From [Eubacterium] eligens ATCC 27750 (lineage in GTDB: Bacteria; Bacillota; Clostridia; Lachnospirales; Lachnospiraceae), in assembly GCF_000146185.1 (NCBI RefSeq), contig NC_012778.1, positions 1,867,001 to 1,931,000 of the forward strand: DNA of 64,000 bases. The letters run 5' to 3'. Positions 10,350 to 19,255 of the stretch are shown here, in pieces; positions within the stretch are counted from its first letter, which is position 1; the number at the start of each line of letters is the position of its first letter. Made by a program: the position numbers and the translations under genes. The notes beneath the pieces were generated by a model that searched no databases, was not told the origin of the DNA, and saw only the letters and a program-made list of their open reading frames with translations.

Positions 10350-11465
10350 TTAGTGTGTGATAACGATTTCTGTTTCCTTATCAAATACATGAAGTCTTTC
10401 AACATCCATAGCAAATGTTACTTCATCACCTGGTCTTGCTGTTGTACGAGGATTAACCTTTGCTGTACATGTTACATCACCAATCTCATAGTGAAGGTTT
10501 ACTTCTGAACCAAGTAATTCGTAAACCTTAACTGTAGCTGTGAACTTAGAATCAGCATTCTTAGCAATAAACTCTGCATCATCCTTAACATCTTCCGGAC
10601 GAATACCAACTACAACAGTCTTTCCTACATAGTTACCATCAATAAGCTTCTTGCTCTTATCAGCTGGAAGTGTAATTGTAACTGTATCAGAAAGTCTAAG
10701 GTCAACCTGTGAACCATTAGCAACAACTTCTGCATCAATAAGGTTCATCTGAGGTGATCCGATGAATCCAGCAACGAAGATGTTGTTAGGTGTGTTATAA
10801 AGGTTCTGAGGTGTATCTACCTGCTGAATAATACCATCCTTAAGAACTACAATTCTTGTACCAAGTGTCATAGCCTCTGTCTGGTCATGTGTTACATAAA
10901 TAATAGTTGTCTGTAATCTCTGGTGAAGCTTAGAAATCTCAACACGCATCTGAACTCTTAACTTAGCATCAAGGTTTGAAAGAGGCTCATCCATAAGGAA
11001 TACCTTAGGGCTACGAACGATAGCACGTCCCATAGCAACTCTCTGTCTCTGACCACCTGAAAGAGCCTTTGGCTTACGGTCAAGAAGATGCTCAATATCA
11101 AGAATTTTAGCAGCTTCATGTACTGACTTATCAATCTCAGCCTTAGGAACTTTTCTTAACTTAAGACCGAATGCCATGTTATCATATACAGACATATGTG
11201 GATAAAGAGCATAGTTCTGGAATACCATAGCGATATCTCTGTCCTTAGGCTCTACATCGTTAACCATCTTGTCACCAATCCATAACTCACCTGAGCTGAT
11301 TTCCTCAAGACCTGCAATCATACGAAGTGTAGTAGACTTACCACATCCTGAAGGTCCAACGAAAATGATGAACTCCTGATCAGCAATTTCAAGATTAAAA
11401 TCCTTAACAGCTACGAAACCGTTAGGATATACTTTACAAACATTCTTAAGCGATAAACTTGCCAT
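10350..11465 (-). CDS. MsmK/UgpC-type sugar ABC transporter ATP-binding protein
   Basis: ATPase that energises carbohydrate (CUT1) ABC importers; in Firmicutes a single orphan copy commonly serves several importers. The 371-residue protein has Walker [10 protein letters not shown] at 37-45, signature [14 protein letters not shown] from 135, Walker B VFLMDE at 155-160 and a C-terminal MalK-like regulatory OB region (about 235-371, TOBE). No solute-binding or permease gene is nearby, which fits a shared 'universal' ATPase. A GGAGGAT-like ribosome site precedes the ATG, and the unit ends in a strong terminator. Confidence 0.95.
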   Translation of the reverse strand: MASLSLKNVCKVYPNGFVAVKDFNLEIADQEFIIFVGPSGCGKSTTLRMIAGLEEISSGELWIGDKMVNDVEPKDRDIAMVFQNYALYPHMSVYDNMAFGLKLRKVPKAEIDKSVHEAAKILDIEHLLDRKPKALSGGQRQRVAMGRAIVRSPKVFLMDEPLSNLDAKLRVQMRVEISKLHQRLQTTIIYVTHDQTEAMTLGTRIVVLKDGIIQQVDTPQNLYNTPNNIFVAGFIGSPQMNLIDAEVVANGSQVDLRLSDTVTITLPADKSKKLIDGNYVGKTVVVGIRPEDVKDDAEFIAKNADSKFTATVKVYELLGSEVNLHYEIGDVTCTAKVNPRTTARPGDEVTFAMDVERLHVFDKETEIVITH

Positions 11466-11687
11466 TATTAAATATCCTCCTAATATAAATGCGCCTTTGC
11501 GCTTTTGATGTGATTATAATACACTAAATGGGACTTTTTTACCACATGACATTTTTACAAATCTTTTCCTCGTTTTTTTTGCAAATTTACCATAGTCAGT
11601 CCTCTTATGTATAAATTGTACAAAATTAACAGTTGTTTATCTGCAAACATCACTAATGCAAGTTTATTATTATTTTATAATTCATCA

Positions 11688-11716
11688 TTGAATTAAACTA
11701 TCCACATGTATATAAT
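11688..11716 (+). promoter_or_regulatory. Sigma-A type promoter of the yjfB-like gene
   Basis: TTGAAT (11688-11693), a 17-nt spacer and TATAAT (11711-11716) lie 36 nt upstream of the start codon. This is a vegetative-type promoter; no flagellar sigma-28 pattern was seen. Confidence 0.6.
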
Positions 11717-11751
11717 TAAATACAGAAAAACTGACAGAACGGAGGGATTAT

Positions 11752-11928
11752 ATGATAATTGGTGGTCTTTATACCAGCATCAGCACTTCTGATATCAATA
11801 ATGATATCCAGGTTGCTATACTTAGAAAAAGTCTTGATACAATTGAGACTTCCGGTGCTGAGCTCACTAAAATGATGGAAGCCTCTGTCACACCAGAGCT
11901 TGGACAGAACATAGATATAAGCATTTAA
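11752..11928 (+). CDS. YjfB-family small putative motility protein
   Basis: A 58-residue protein starting at ATG 11752 behind a strong GGAGGG site. The pattern of a short Ser/Ile-rich N-terminus, then a helix with Leu-Lys/Asp-Thr-Glu-Thr and a C-terminal 'KMMEAS..PELGQNIDI' tail is that of the YjfB family, annotated as putative motility protein. No signal peptide or membrane helix. It is a monocistronic gene with a promoter and a 19-bp hairpin terminator. Function at molecular level is unknown; the family recognition is from memory of the conserved tail. Confidence 0.8.
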   Translation: MIIGGLYTSISTSDINNDIQVAILRKSLDTIETSGAELTKMMEASVTPELGQNIDISI

Positions 11929-11957
11929 TTTTTTCTTTACATTGCAATTATTATGCC

Positions 11958-12005
11958 AGAAGCCCCTGTATATGGACAAACCATCATCCATATACAGGGG
12001 CTTCT
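11958..12005. terminator. Bidirectional terminator hairpin between yjfB-like and CPBP genes
   Basis: A perfect 19-bp inverted repeat (11958-11976 and 11987-12005) with a 10-nt loop sits between the two convergent genes. T-tracts are weak on both sides, but position and stem strength make it the likely stop for both. Confidence 0.75.
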
Positions 12006-12011
12006 GATTAT

Positions 12012-12965
12012 TTAACCTGCAAATTCTATTGCTATCATATAACATATGCATATTGCCAGTCCCACTACAACCGGTGCAGATAAATATTTCTTTATACCTT
12101 TTATTCCTTCCGTCCGCACTTTTATGTTTTCCAGTCTTCCATGTCTCTTTGCCATTATCCTGATGCACAAAACCGCCAGCATCATAAACGCTGTTGCCAA
12201 AGCCAACAAAACAATCAGCTGCATTACTGTAGCCAGAGCACCTGCAGATGCCGCAAGTTCTCCTTCTCCTTCAAGTGTCCCCACTGCTTGTCCATCTGAT
12301 GCATATATTCCTGTCATCTTAAGCAGCTGTACCACGCCTATAGAATATGTATTTATCGCAAAATGCGCAATTACCGATGACCAAAGTGAACCGGTAGCTT
12401 CGACCATATATGCAAATACAATTCCTATTGCAAATGCATACAGTCCCTGATTAATATTAAGATGGAAGCATCCAAATATTAATCCACTCATAATTGCAGC
12501 GCCAGACATACCGGCTTTGCGATAAGAGCCGAAGAATATACCTCTGAATACCAGTTCCTCTACAAGAGGAGGAATTACTGCTAGAAGTATAACCTGCATA
12601 AAAAACGGATATGTAAGCAGTGTTGTTGTTCCCTCTTCAAGATAATTGGTAGAAAACAACATCGTAATGCTGTTTAAAAACAACACCATAGGAATCATAC
12701 AATATCCGGCAGCTAAAGATAATATTCCATCGACGAACCCTATCCTTTTATATGGAATGTCTTTCATGGGATCAATCCTGTTTACTACCATATATATAAT
12801 AGCAATAACCAGAATTATTCCTTCTGATATCACATACTGTATCCAGTCCGGCATCGGTATTCCCATATTGACTAGTACTGCCATTACACTTCCTGCAAGT
12901 ATAGACAGCGCAATATATCCAACTATAAATATAGGAAAGAAAACATTAACTTTTCTTACTTCCAT
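12012..12965 (-). CDS. CPBP-family intramembrane metalloprotease
   Basis: A 317-residue polytopic membrane protein of the CPBP (CAAX protease / bacteriocin-processing, Abi) family. About eight hydrophobic segments are visible. The three metal-site motifs are present: EE at 136-137 in PPLVEELVFRG, H168 in FGCFHLN, and H201-x3-N205. Members cleave within membranes or process peptides and prenylated proteins; the substrate here is unknown. The start overlaps the ridA stop by 10 nt, so the two are co-transcribed. Confidence 0.92.
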   Translation of the reverse strand: MEVRKVNVFFPIFIVGYIALSILAGSVMAVLVNMGIPMPDWIQYVISEGIILVIAIIYMVVNRIDPMKDIPYKRIGFVDGILSLAAGYCMIPMVLFLNSITMLFSTNYLEEGTTTLLTYPFFMQVILLAVIPPLVEELVFRGIFFGSYRKAGMSGAAIMSGLIFGCFHLNINQGLYAFAIGIVFAYMVEATGSLWSSVIAHFAINTYSIGVVQLLKMTGIYASDGQAVGTLEGEGELAASAGALATVMQLIVLLALATAFMMLAVLCIRIMAKRHGRLENIKVRTEGIKGIKKYLSAPVVVGLAICICYMIAIEFAG

Positions 12966-13333
12966 GCAATTGCTTCCACTTCAAGAAGAACATCCTTAGG
13001 AAGTCTTGCAACTTCTACGCATGAACGTGCTGGAAATGGCTCCTTAAAATATTTCTTGTAGATTTCATTAATCTTACCGAAATCATTCATTTCTTTAATA
13101 AATACTGTTGTCTTAACAATATTCTCTACCTTAGAGCCTGAAACCTCAACAAGATTACAGAGGTTCTGGAATGCCTGCTCAGCCTGAGCCTCAACTCCAC
13201 CTTCTGCGATTTCACCTGTAGCTGGTATTACAGGGATAACTCCTGATGTATATACCATATTGTTAATCTCGATAGCCTGTGAATATGGTCCGATTGCACT
13301 TGGTGCCTTGTCTGTACTGATTACTTTCTGCAT
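12956..13333 (-). CDS. ridA: RidA family 2-iminobutanoate/2-iminopropanoate deaminase
   Basis: RidA hydrolyses reactive enamine/imine products of PLP enzymes. The 125-residue protein is full length (family ~125-130) with the conserved N-terminal 'PSAIGPYSQA' and C-terminal 'RSCVEVARLPKDVLLEVEAIA' signatures, including the substrate-binding Arg near 102. First gene of a two-gene unit with the CPBP protease; an AAGGAGA-like site precedes the ATG. Confidence 0.95.
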   Translation of the reverse strand: MQKVISTDKAPSAIGPYSQAIEINNMVYTSGVIPVIPATGEIAEGGVEAQAEQAFQNLCNLVEVSGSKVENIVKTTVFIKEMNDFGKINEIYKKYFKEPFPARSCVEVARLPKDVLLEVEAIAWK

Positions 13334-13415
13334 AATAATCTCCTTATTTCAACATATTTTACGTTACAAACGCATTAAGCATATTGTACCGCAATCATCA
13401 TATTCATTCAAGAAG

Positions 13416-14243
13416 CTATTTCTTAAGAACTATTGAATCCTGTGTTATCTCAATTTTTCCTTCTTTAAGCAGTCTTCCTACAGCTCTCTTGAAAGCATTT
13501 TTACTCATATTAAAATGTTTCTTGATAATCTCAGGATCTGCTTTATCAGTAAATCCCAGACTTCCGCCCTTCTTTACTATAGCATCATATATCTGTACTG
13601 AATCCTCGTCCATCTGGATATATGCCTTCTGCTTAAGGCTTATAACAAGTTTTCCATCTTCTCTTACTCTTGAAACACGTCCATGAATAACCTCACCGAC
13701 ACTAAGGGGCTCAAATACTTCTGACATAGGAATAAATGCGTCGTACTTATCTTCAACTGCAACATACGCTCTGTAATCTGGAGTTATTCCTATTATAGTA
13801 CCTGTAACCGCACTATCTTTTACAAGTGTTTCTGACTTTTCAAGATATTTGTTAATTCTCATAGTGGCTGCAAGTCTTCCACTCTTATCTATATAGAGAG
13901 CAACAAGATACTCTGAACCTTCTGATACATGTGTTGTCTGTTCCTTGTATGGCATGAGCAGATCTTTTTCAAGTCCCCAGTCAAGAAATGCGCCAATACC
14001 TGTAATCTGTGATACTTTAAGCCTCTTAAGTTCTCCAAGCTGAATCTTTGGCTTATTAGTAGTTGCAATAAGTCTGTCGCTTGAATCCCTGTAAACAAAT
14101 ACAGTGAGAGCATCTCCCACTTCAACATCATCTGGAACCTGTTTTTTAGGAAGAAGGACTTTATCTTCTTCTGTTCCAAGATATACTCCGAAATCTGTTA
14201 CCTTTACAATGTTAAGACACTGTGTTTTTCCTAACTCTATCAT
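13416..14243 (-). CDS. CvfB-like S1 RNA-binding protein
   Basis: A 275-residue protein with three S1-like OB modules (roughly 1-60, 65-135, 140-210) and a C-terminal winged helix (about 215-275), the domain order of CvfB/YitL, an RNA-binding virulence and expression regulator in Firmicutes. A longer in-frame reading exists but crosses the tRNA-Gln gene and its terminator, so ATG 14243, preceded by AGGTG, is taken as the start. Molecular target unknown. Confidence 0.88.
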   Translation of the reverse strand: MIELGKTQCLNIVKVTDFGVYLGTEEDKVLLPKKQVPDDVEVGDALTVFVYRDSSDRLIATTNKPKIQLGELKRLKVSQITGIGAFLDWGLEKDLLMPYKEQTTHVSEGSEYLVALYIDKSGRLAATMRINKYLEKSETLVKDSAVTGTIIGITPDYRAYVAVEDKYDAFIPMSEVFEPLSVGEVIHGRVSRVREDGKLVISLKQKAYIQMDEDSVQIYDAIVKKGGSLGFTDKADPEIIKKHFNMSKNAFKRAVGRLLKEGKIEITQDSIVLKK

Positions 14244-14330
14244 AACAACACCTATGCTGGCAGCTTCACCAGCCCTTTCATAATAATATATGTTCAAATG
14301 CGCTGTTTCCATAAAAACAGCAGCTACTCG

Positions 14331-14366
14331 CACAAAAAAACCTCCCGTATGACTACGAGAGGTTTC
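14331..14366 (-). terminator. Terminator of tRNA-Gln
   Basis: Stem of 12 bp with one mismatch (14338-14349 and 14354-14365) and a tetraloop, followed on the minus strand by a run of seven T residues, immediately downstream of the tRNA. Confidence 0.85.
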
Positions 14367-14369
14367 TAG

Positions 14370-14442
14370 CTGGGCTTGAGGGATTCGAACCCCCGAAATG
14401 CTGGAATCAGAATCCAGTGCCTTACCACTTGGCGAAAGCCCA
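14370..14442 (-). tRNA. tRNA-Gln (anticodon CTG)
   Basis: A 73-nt cloverleaf on the minus strand: acceptor TGGGCTT/AAGCCCA, anticodon stem CTGGA/TCCAG with loop TTCTGAT giving anticodon CTG, T-loop GGTTCGAATCC, discriminator G as expected for glutamine. The 3' CCA is not encoded (CTA follows). A promoter precedes and a terminator follows, so it is a solitary tRNA gene. Confidence 0.95.
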
Positions 14443-14462
14443 ATATCGTGACGACATGCTGT

Positions 14463-14491
14463 ATTATACATGAATGTTTTTAGGAATGCAA
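14463..14491 (-). promoter_or_regulatory. Promoter of tRNA-Gln
   Basis: On the minus strand TTGCAT, a 17-nt spacer and TATAAT, ending about 20 nt before the tRNA 5' end. Near-consensus and correctly placed. Confidence 0.8.
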
Positions 14492-14532
14492 GCACTTTTT
14501 TAAAAAATTTTCAAAACTGTTATAATCCCTGT

Positions 14533-14943
14533 CTACTCCGTCATCTTGAGGGTTACTGTACCATCTGCATCAGTACCAAGGTTAGGAACCTTCTGCATCT
14601 TTTGTGCAGTTCCAATAAAGAACTTGTACTGGTCAAGTACCAGATCCTTCTCCATATCAGATACAGCTTTCTTAATATCAACATCTTCCATGCTGCTTGT
14701 AGCTGCTACAAGATTGAATCTGCTTCTGCTTGTAAAGTCAAATGTAAATTTCTTAGGATCAGAATGTGCAGGGGCTGTTGACTGATGTTGCGCTGTCTCT
14801 CCTCCTGCTGTAACGCCAGCATCTGTCTCTTCCTGTGTTACAGCAGCTTCCTGTACGCCTGACAACTGTTCATTATCTGACACACTCACTGCTTTATAGC
14901 TGTTATTATAATACGAATTTATATTAATTCCACTTACTGACAT
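14533..14943 (-). CDS. Hypothetical protein
   Basis: A 136-residue soluble protein I do not recognise. The N-terminus is Ser/Asn/Tyr-rich (SGININSYYNNSY), residues about 30-75 are low-complexity and acidic/Thr/Gln-rich, and the last 60 residues look folded (VDIKKAVSDMEKDLVLDQYKF). ATG 14943 is chosen because AGGAG stands 8 nt before it; a longer in-frame start has no such site. The disordered-then-helical layout and small size resemble cytoplasmic accessory proteins linked to flagella, but this is only an impression. It is convergent with nothing and sits upstream of the tRNA-Gln promoter. Confidence 0.6.
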   Translation of the reverse strand: MSVSGININSYYNNSYKAVSVSDNEQLSGVQEAAVTQEETDAGVTAGGETAQHQSTAPAHSDPKKFTFDFTSRSRFNLVAATSSMEDVDIKKAVSDMEKDLVLDQYKFFIGTAQKMQKVPNLGTDADGTVTLKMTE

Positions 14944-15073
14944 AGCTGACTCCTTTCCGCCTTTATTACATCCTTGTGCTTTATTTATCGGCAGATGCAT
15001 CTGATAATTTACCACCTTTATTTTAAAAAATCCAGTAATCCTTATTAAATTTTTATAAATCCCCCCTTTTCCG

Positions 15074-15102
15074 TTGACCTCCTTTACATATTAACTTAGA
15101 AT
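15074..15102 (+). promoter_or_regulatory. Promoter of the 180-residue membrane protein gene
   Basis: TTGACC (15074-15079), 17-nt spacer, TAGAAT (15097-15102), 52 nt upstream of the start codon. Confidence 0.65.
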
Positions 15103-15154
15103 AAGAACATATATTCATCAACAAAGATTTTATATTAAGGAGTACATTAATAAT

Positions 15155-15697
15155 ATGAACAAAAAGAACTCATTATTCGTGCTTATTGGCATTTTCCTGA
15201 TTTGTACAAGATTCTGGATATCAATCGGTTCCGTACACATTGATATCACTAATGACATTGTGGGATATATTTTAATATTTATTGGCATGAAAGATTTAAA
15301 ATCACTCAACTCAAGATTTAAGAAAGGCATGATTCTTTCTGTTGCCGGACTTATCAGTGCTGTGCTTTCCCAGTATCTCATATCGCGCGACTGGCCTTCA
15401 TCACCTGAAACAATGTATTCAATAGCAATCGGTATAAGTGTTGTATTTGCAATCTATTTCACTTATTACTACACTGAAGCTCTTATAATGGAAGCCCGTA
15501 TACAGGAAAAGAATGCTGTAACAAGGAATTATCAGATAACATGGCTTTTACTGTCAGCAGGAATTTTTATCCACTATTTTGCTTTTAAAGCATCAACAAC
15601 TGTATACTCAATACTTGTTGAAGCTCTTATAATAGTAATCACCATATATTATTGTTTTTCTGTTTTTTCTACAAGCAAGCAGCTATATGAGGATTAA
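15155..15697 (+). CDS. Hypothetical multi-pass membrane protein
   Basis: A 180-residue integral membrane protein with about five hydrophobic segments (near 7-27, 32-50, 61-78, 89-108, 130-150 and 155-172) separated by short charged turns. No motif of known function was found. AAGGAG lies 12 nt before the ATG and a good promoter precedes it. It looks monocistronic: the next gene (P-II) has its own promoter. Function unknown. Confidence 0.7.
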   Translation: MNKKNSLFVLIGIFLICTRFWISIGSVHIDITNDIVGYILIFIGMKDLKSLNSRFKKGMILSVAGLISAVLSQYLISRDWPSSPETMYSIAIGISVVFAIYFTYYYTEALIMEARIQEKNAVTRNYQITWLLLSAGIFIHYFAFKASTTVYSILVEALIIVITIYYCFSVFSTSKQLYED

Positions 15698-15762
15698 TTG
15701 CTTAACATTTTTTTATGATTACAGTTACAAGATTAACATTATTCGTTTATACCTGAATAGCG

Positions 15763-15791
15763 TTGACTTTTAATCTTTACAGTGTTTTAAT
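15763..15791 (+). promoter_or_regulatory. Promoter of the P-II gene
   Basis: TTGACT (15763-15768), 17-nt spacer, TTTAAT (15786-15791), about 30 nt upstream of the ATG, which has an AAAGGA ribosome site. Confidence 0.65.
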
Positions 15792-15820
15792 AATGTCGTC
15801 AGTACGAAAGGATATTATCT

Positions 15821-16159
15821 ATGAAGAAATTAGAGATTATTATCAGACCTGAAAGACTGGATGATTTAAAGAACATCCTTAATAGTAACGGTGCTCATGG
15901 TCTCATGATATCTAACATCATGGGATACGGAAGCCAGAGAGGTCACAAGCAGGTATATAATGGTGTTGATTTCGGTGGCAATCTGCTTCCTAAAGTAAAA
16001 GTTGAGTCTATTGTATCCGATGAAACTTATGAAGCAATCATCGATCAGGTTATTGACCAGATTAATACCGGTGAATACGGAGATGGTAAGATTTTCGTAT
16101 ATGATGTATATGATGCCATAAGAATCCGTACCGGTGAACGCGGAACAGACGCATTGTAA
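15821..16159 (+). CDS. P-II family nitrogen regulatory protein
   Basis: Trimeric 2-oxoglutarate/ATP sensor; 112 residues, the normal length. The signature segments are present: GYGSQRGH (35-42) leading to the T-loop, LLPKVKVE, and the C-terminal TGEYGDGKIFVYDV and RIRTGERG. In the T-loop the uridylylated Tyr51 of enteric GlnB is Phe51, while Tyr46 is kept, so control by uridylylation is not possible; ligand binding should remain. Unusually it is not beside an ammonium transporter or glnA. Single gene with its own promoter and terminator. Confidence 0.93.
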   Translation: MKKLEIIIRPERLDDLKNILNSNGAHGLMISNIMGYGSQRGHKQVYNGVDFGGNLLPKVKVESIVSDETYEAIIDQVIDQINTGEYGDGKIFVYDVYDAIRIRTGERGTDAL

Positions 16160-16184
16160 TTATAATATTATTTTGTTATCAACG

Positions 16185-16228
16185 GAGATAACAGTCAGGA
16201 TTGATGTTCTGACCGTTATCTCTTTTTT
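16185..16228 (+). terminator. Terminator of the P-II gene
   Basis: Stem of 13 bp with one mismatch (16185-16198 with 16209-16222), loop of about 10 nt, then TTTTTT. Confidence 0.88.
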
Positions 16229-16278
16229 GTATATAACTTTCGGTATCTGTATCCCATAACCGTACAGATATATAAATC

Positions 16279-16323
16279 GGGGCCGCAGGAAACTACCCAG
16301 CCTGCGACCCCAGCCCCTTTTTT
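16279..16323 (+). terminator. GC-rich hairpin with T-run
   Basis: Arms 16279-16289 and 16301-16311 form GGGG-CGCAGG pairs with one mismatch on each side; AGCCCC and six T residues follow on the plus strand. It may be a second terminator for the P-II unit or a structured barrier between that gene and the convergent DHHW gene. The T-run is separated from the stem by 6 nt, so function is uncertain. Confidence 0.4.
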
Positions 16324-16325
16324 AG

Positions 16326-17765
16326 TTATTTGCTTATCGTCTTCAATTCATCTATTCTATCCCGCGTAGAAGTAATAGAAATATTGTTTACAAAAACAAC
16401 ATTTTCTATTCCTTTATTATCAACCAGTTCTGTTATCGTCCCATTAAAATAACGGTAATCAACAACATATACATTTTCAAAATTCTCAACAAGGAATGGT
16501 ATCATTGCGTTTCCAAATGACTCTTTTATTACAAGCACCGAAGAGCCGTCTGTTACATCCGGGTTATTAATCTCCGTATATGCATTGTCCCCACCTATAA
16601 ATGTGCTGTATTTACTTGTTTTATTCCATTTAGATACATCTGTAATTATATTATAATCAACAAAATCATTTTCATTATTAATCATTTTTAACGCATTAGT
16701 TGAAAAAGGTTCATATGCATACAAAGTATCCGGATGGTTACTAAGTGAAGTAACCCTTGTCTGTGTATAATAACTTCCCACAAATGTACCCATATCATGT
16801 TCTTTAAAACTATCAAGAGAATATGCATTTTTACCAAGCTGAGCCATAAATGCAGTGTATGCATAATAAGCTCCCAGAGCTGTCCAATGATGATCTGTCC
16901 TGAAATATATATATTCATTCCTGTGGCTTCTCATCAATTCATATATATAGCATTTACCAACATTGCGGTTCATTTTACTATACATGTACAATATAGCTTT
17001 TCTCTGGTTGCTGCTGTTTATACTGTTTCTGGTTGCATCATCAAGCGTTATGTCAATTGCTGTCGGTATTATCATATCATATACCGTAGCTTTACCTTTA
17101 AGCACTTGTGCCATATTATTCACAATTGCCACATATTCATCAGAAATACTGTTAGAAAACGAATAATAATCATATGCGCTGTCACCAAGCACATATACTG
17201 AACCAAGTGATTCACCCGTTTTTGCGGATGCGTTAGTCCCAATTGTATCTGGTTCAACATCATTTCCTATTTCATCAGGGTTAACAATCACAGAATTATC
17301 ATAAGAATAATTAATCTCTTTATCAGAATCCTGCGATTCTGTCATCCTTTCACTAACGATGTTTTCAATATAATCAAATTCATTCTCGTCAATGTCAGCA
17401 TCCGGAATTTCATCTCCTTTTATAACTTCGCCATGAATAAGATTTTTACGGATTCCATAAAGTCCGGTCATGCGTTCGTTACATGTAATAAACCCATCCC
17501 TGCCTGGAAATGTATCTGAAAACCATGTATCAACTCCTGAGAAATATGTTCCATCCAAAAAACTCTCCATCGAAAATTGAGGAAAGCTGCTTAGTTTTCT
17601 TTTCTCAGTTACCGACTCCGACGGCCGCAATGGTATCATAAGTGACACAAATGTACCAAAAACAAGCATTGCCATAAAAATGATTATTTTAACCAGAGCG
17701 CCCTTCTTTATAAGATACTGCTTATATTTAGTACTTGTTTTATCAATATTATCAATATTCTTCAT
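16326..17765 (-). CDS. DHHW-family protein (AlgJ/AlgX-like acyltransfer partner)
   Basis: Membrane-anchored protein of 479 residues with one N-terminal TM helix (about 24-46) and an extracellular SGNH-like domain. The family-naming motif FRTDHHW is at about 288-294, and a GDS box (194-196, VLGDSAYDYY) fits the nucleophile of the SGNH-fold. Such proteins pair with MBOAT acyltransferases to O-acetylate exported polysaccharides, and the MBOAT gene is directly upstream (39-nt gap). The start at 17765 follows a GGGA site; an ATG 15 nt further upstream is possible. An acidic, poorly conserved segment spans about 125-180. Target polymer unknown. Confidence 0.85.
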   Translation of the reverse strand: MKNIDNIDKTSTKYKQYLIKKGALVKIIIFMAMLVFGTFVSLMIPLRPSESVTEKRKLSSFPQFSMESFLDGTYFSGVDTWFSDTFPGRDGFITCNERMTGLYGIRKNLIHGEVIKGDEIPDADIDENEFDYIENIVSERMTESQDSDKEINYSYDNSVIVNPDEIGNDVEPDTIGTNASAKTGESLGSVYVLGDSAYDYYSFSNSISDEYVAIVNNMAQVLKGKATVYDMIIPTAIDITLDDATRNSINSSNQRKAILYMYSKMNRNVGKCYIYELMRSHRNEYIYFRTDHHWTALGAYYAYTAFMAQLGKNAYSLDSFKEHDMGTFVGSYYTQTRVTSLSNHPDTLYAYEPFSTNALKMINNENDFVDYNIITDVSKWNKTSKYSTFIGGDNAYTEINNPDVTDGSSVLVIKESFGNAMIPFLVENFENVYVVDYRYFNGTITELVDNKGIENVVFVNNISITSTRDRIDELKTISK

Positions 17766-17804
17766 AAATGTAATTCCCATACTCTAAATTATCATATGCC
17801 AACT

Positions 17805-19253
17805 CTAAAATCTGAAATAAATAAATGGATTATAACTGTTTCCTACGAGTGCTATTGTTGATAAAATTAATAATATTACCGGCAGAACAATGTTCAGGAC
17901 ATTATAACAATATGTTATACAGACTCTTCCTGAAGCTGCTGACGAACGCATTTTCTGCACAATATATCTGTATAATGGCATTGAGGCTGTTATTGCGACA
18001 ATAACAAAGAATATATTATTAATTATAACAGTATTAGTTTCTATATTTGTAAATTTATTGCCATTCATTCCAAACATAGACCTTAGACACATTCCTAGCA
18101 TAGAAAAATCTGAAAATCTAAAAAGCACCCAGCCAAAGAATACTACTATAAATGTATATGCACGCCTTATAATCTGTCCTGCTGCTTTAGGAATCCTGTC
18201 AAACAGCTTTAACAGGATAACTTTCTCCAACACAAGAAATACAAAGAAATACATTCCCCATAATATAAAATTAGCAGAAGCGCCATGCCATAGTCCTGTA
18301 AGACTCCATACTATAAACATGTTAAGTATCTGCCTTGCAAGTCCTTTTCGGTTTCCTCCCAGTGGAATATACAGATAATCCCTGAAAAATGTTCCCAGCG
18401 ATATATGCCATCTTCTCCAGAAATCCGTTATTGAATCTGCTACATATGGGTAATTGAAATTTTCTTTATAATGGAAGCCTGTCATTTTTCCCAGTCCTAT
18501 TGCCATATCTGAATATGCAGAAAAATCAAGATATATTTGCAGTGCGTACAGAAGCATTCCGAACCAGCTTCCAAGTACCGTAACGCTTCCAAGCCGCGCA
18601 ATGCTCTCTGGAAGTACACTGTCAACAATAGATGCACATGTATTTGCCAGAAGCGTTTTCTTTGCAAGCCCGGTTGTAAACCTTGATATTCCTTCATTCA
18701 TATCATCAATTCCGGTTTTGCGTTCCCTAAGGTCATCCTTTATATCTTTATATCTGACTATAGGACCTGCTATACACTGATGAAAAAGTGAAGCATATAA
18801 AAGCACTTTCCAATACTGTGTGTCAGCTTTAACCTCTCCGCGATACACATCAACGACATATGAAATCAACTGAAATGTATAAAAAGATATTCCAACAGGA
18901 AGTAATACCTGAGGTATTATTTTTGGAACACCTGTTATAAATCGTGATATTTCACAAATAAATCCAAGATACTTGAAAAAAGCCAGAATACACAAACTAG
19001 CCGCAATATCTGCCGCCAATATATATCCTGACTTTCTTGAATTTCTGAAATGCTCTACCCACAATGCTCCCATATAATTAATCAATGCCATGAACATCAT
19101 TACCAGCAGATACTTCGGTGAAGTCCATGCATAAAACATAAGTGAAAAAACAAGCAGACAGATATTCTTTTTCTTAATATCCGATATAACTGCATAGCAC
19201 AACAGATTAACCGGAAGAAAAATATATATAAATAATAGGCTTGAAAAAACCAT
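17805..19253 (-). CDS. MBOAT family O-acyltransferase (AlgI/DltB/PatA-like)
   Basis: Multi-pass membrane protein of 482 residues that moves acyl groups from the cytoplasm to an extracellular acceptor. Diagnostic segments are YLDFSAYSDMAIG (241-253), FWRRWHISLGTFFRDY (278-293, including H283) and LTGLWHGASANFILWG with the catalytic His at 323. The 2-nt gap to the DUF624 gene upstream and the DHHW gene downstream make a three-gene unit. Probable role: O-acetylation of a cell-surface polysaccharide together with the DHHW partner; inferred from family and pairing. Confidence 0.92.
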   Translation of the reverse strand: MVFSSLLFIYIFLPVNLLCYAVISDIKKKNICLLVFSLMFYAWTSPKYLLVMMFMALINYMGALWVEHFRNSRKSGYILAADIAASLCILAFFKYLGFICEISRFITGVPKIIPQVLLPVGISFYTFQLISYVVDVYRGEVKADTQYWKVLLYASLFHQCIAGPIVRYKDIKDDLRERKTGIDDMNEGISRFTTGLAKKTLLANTCASIVDSVLPESIARLGSVTVLGSWFGMLLYALQIYLDFSAYSDMAIGLGKMTGFHYKENFNYPYVADSITDFWRRWHISLGTFFRDYLYIPLGGNRKGLARQILNMFIVWSLTGLWHGASANFILWGMYFFVFLVLEKVILLKLFDRIPKAAGQIIRRAYTFIVVFFGWVLFRFSDFSMLGMCLRSMFGMNGNKFTNIETNTVIINNIFFVIVAITASMPLYRYIVQKMRSSAASGRVCITYCYNVLNIVLPVILLILSTIALVGNSYNPFIYFRF

Positions 19254-19255
19254 TG

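Noticed and set aside
12046..12450. 134-codon open frame on the plus strand
   Set aside because: It is the antisense shadow of the CPBP protease gene, with no ribosome site and no family-like sequence.
14243..14495. N-terminal extension of the CvfB-like gene up to 14495
   Set aside because: The extension would translate through the tRNA-Gln gene and its terminator; ATG 14243 fits the family start.
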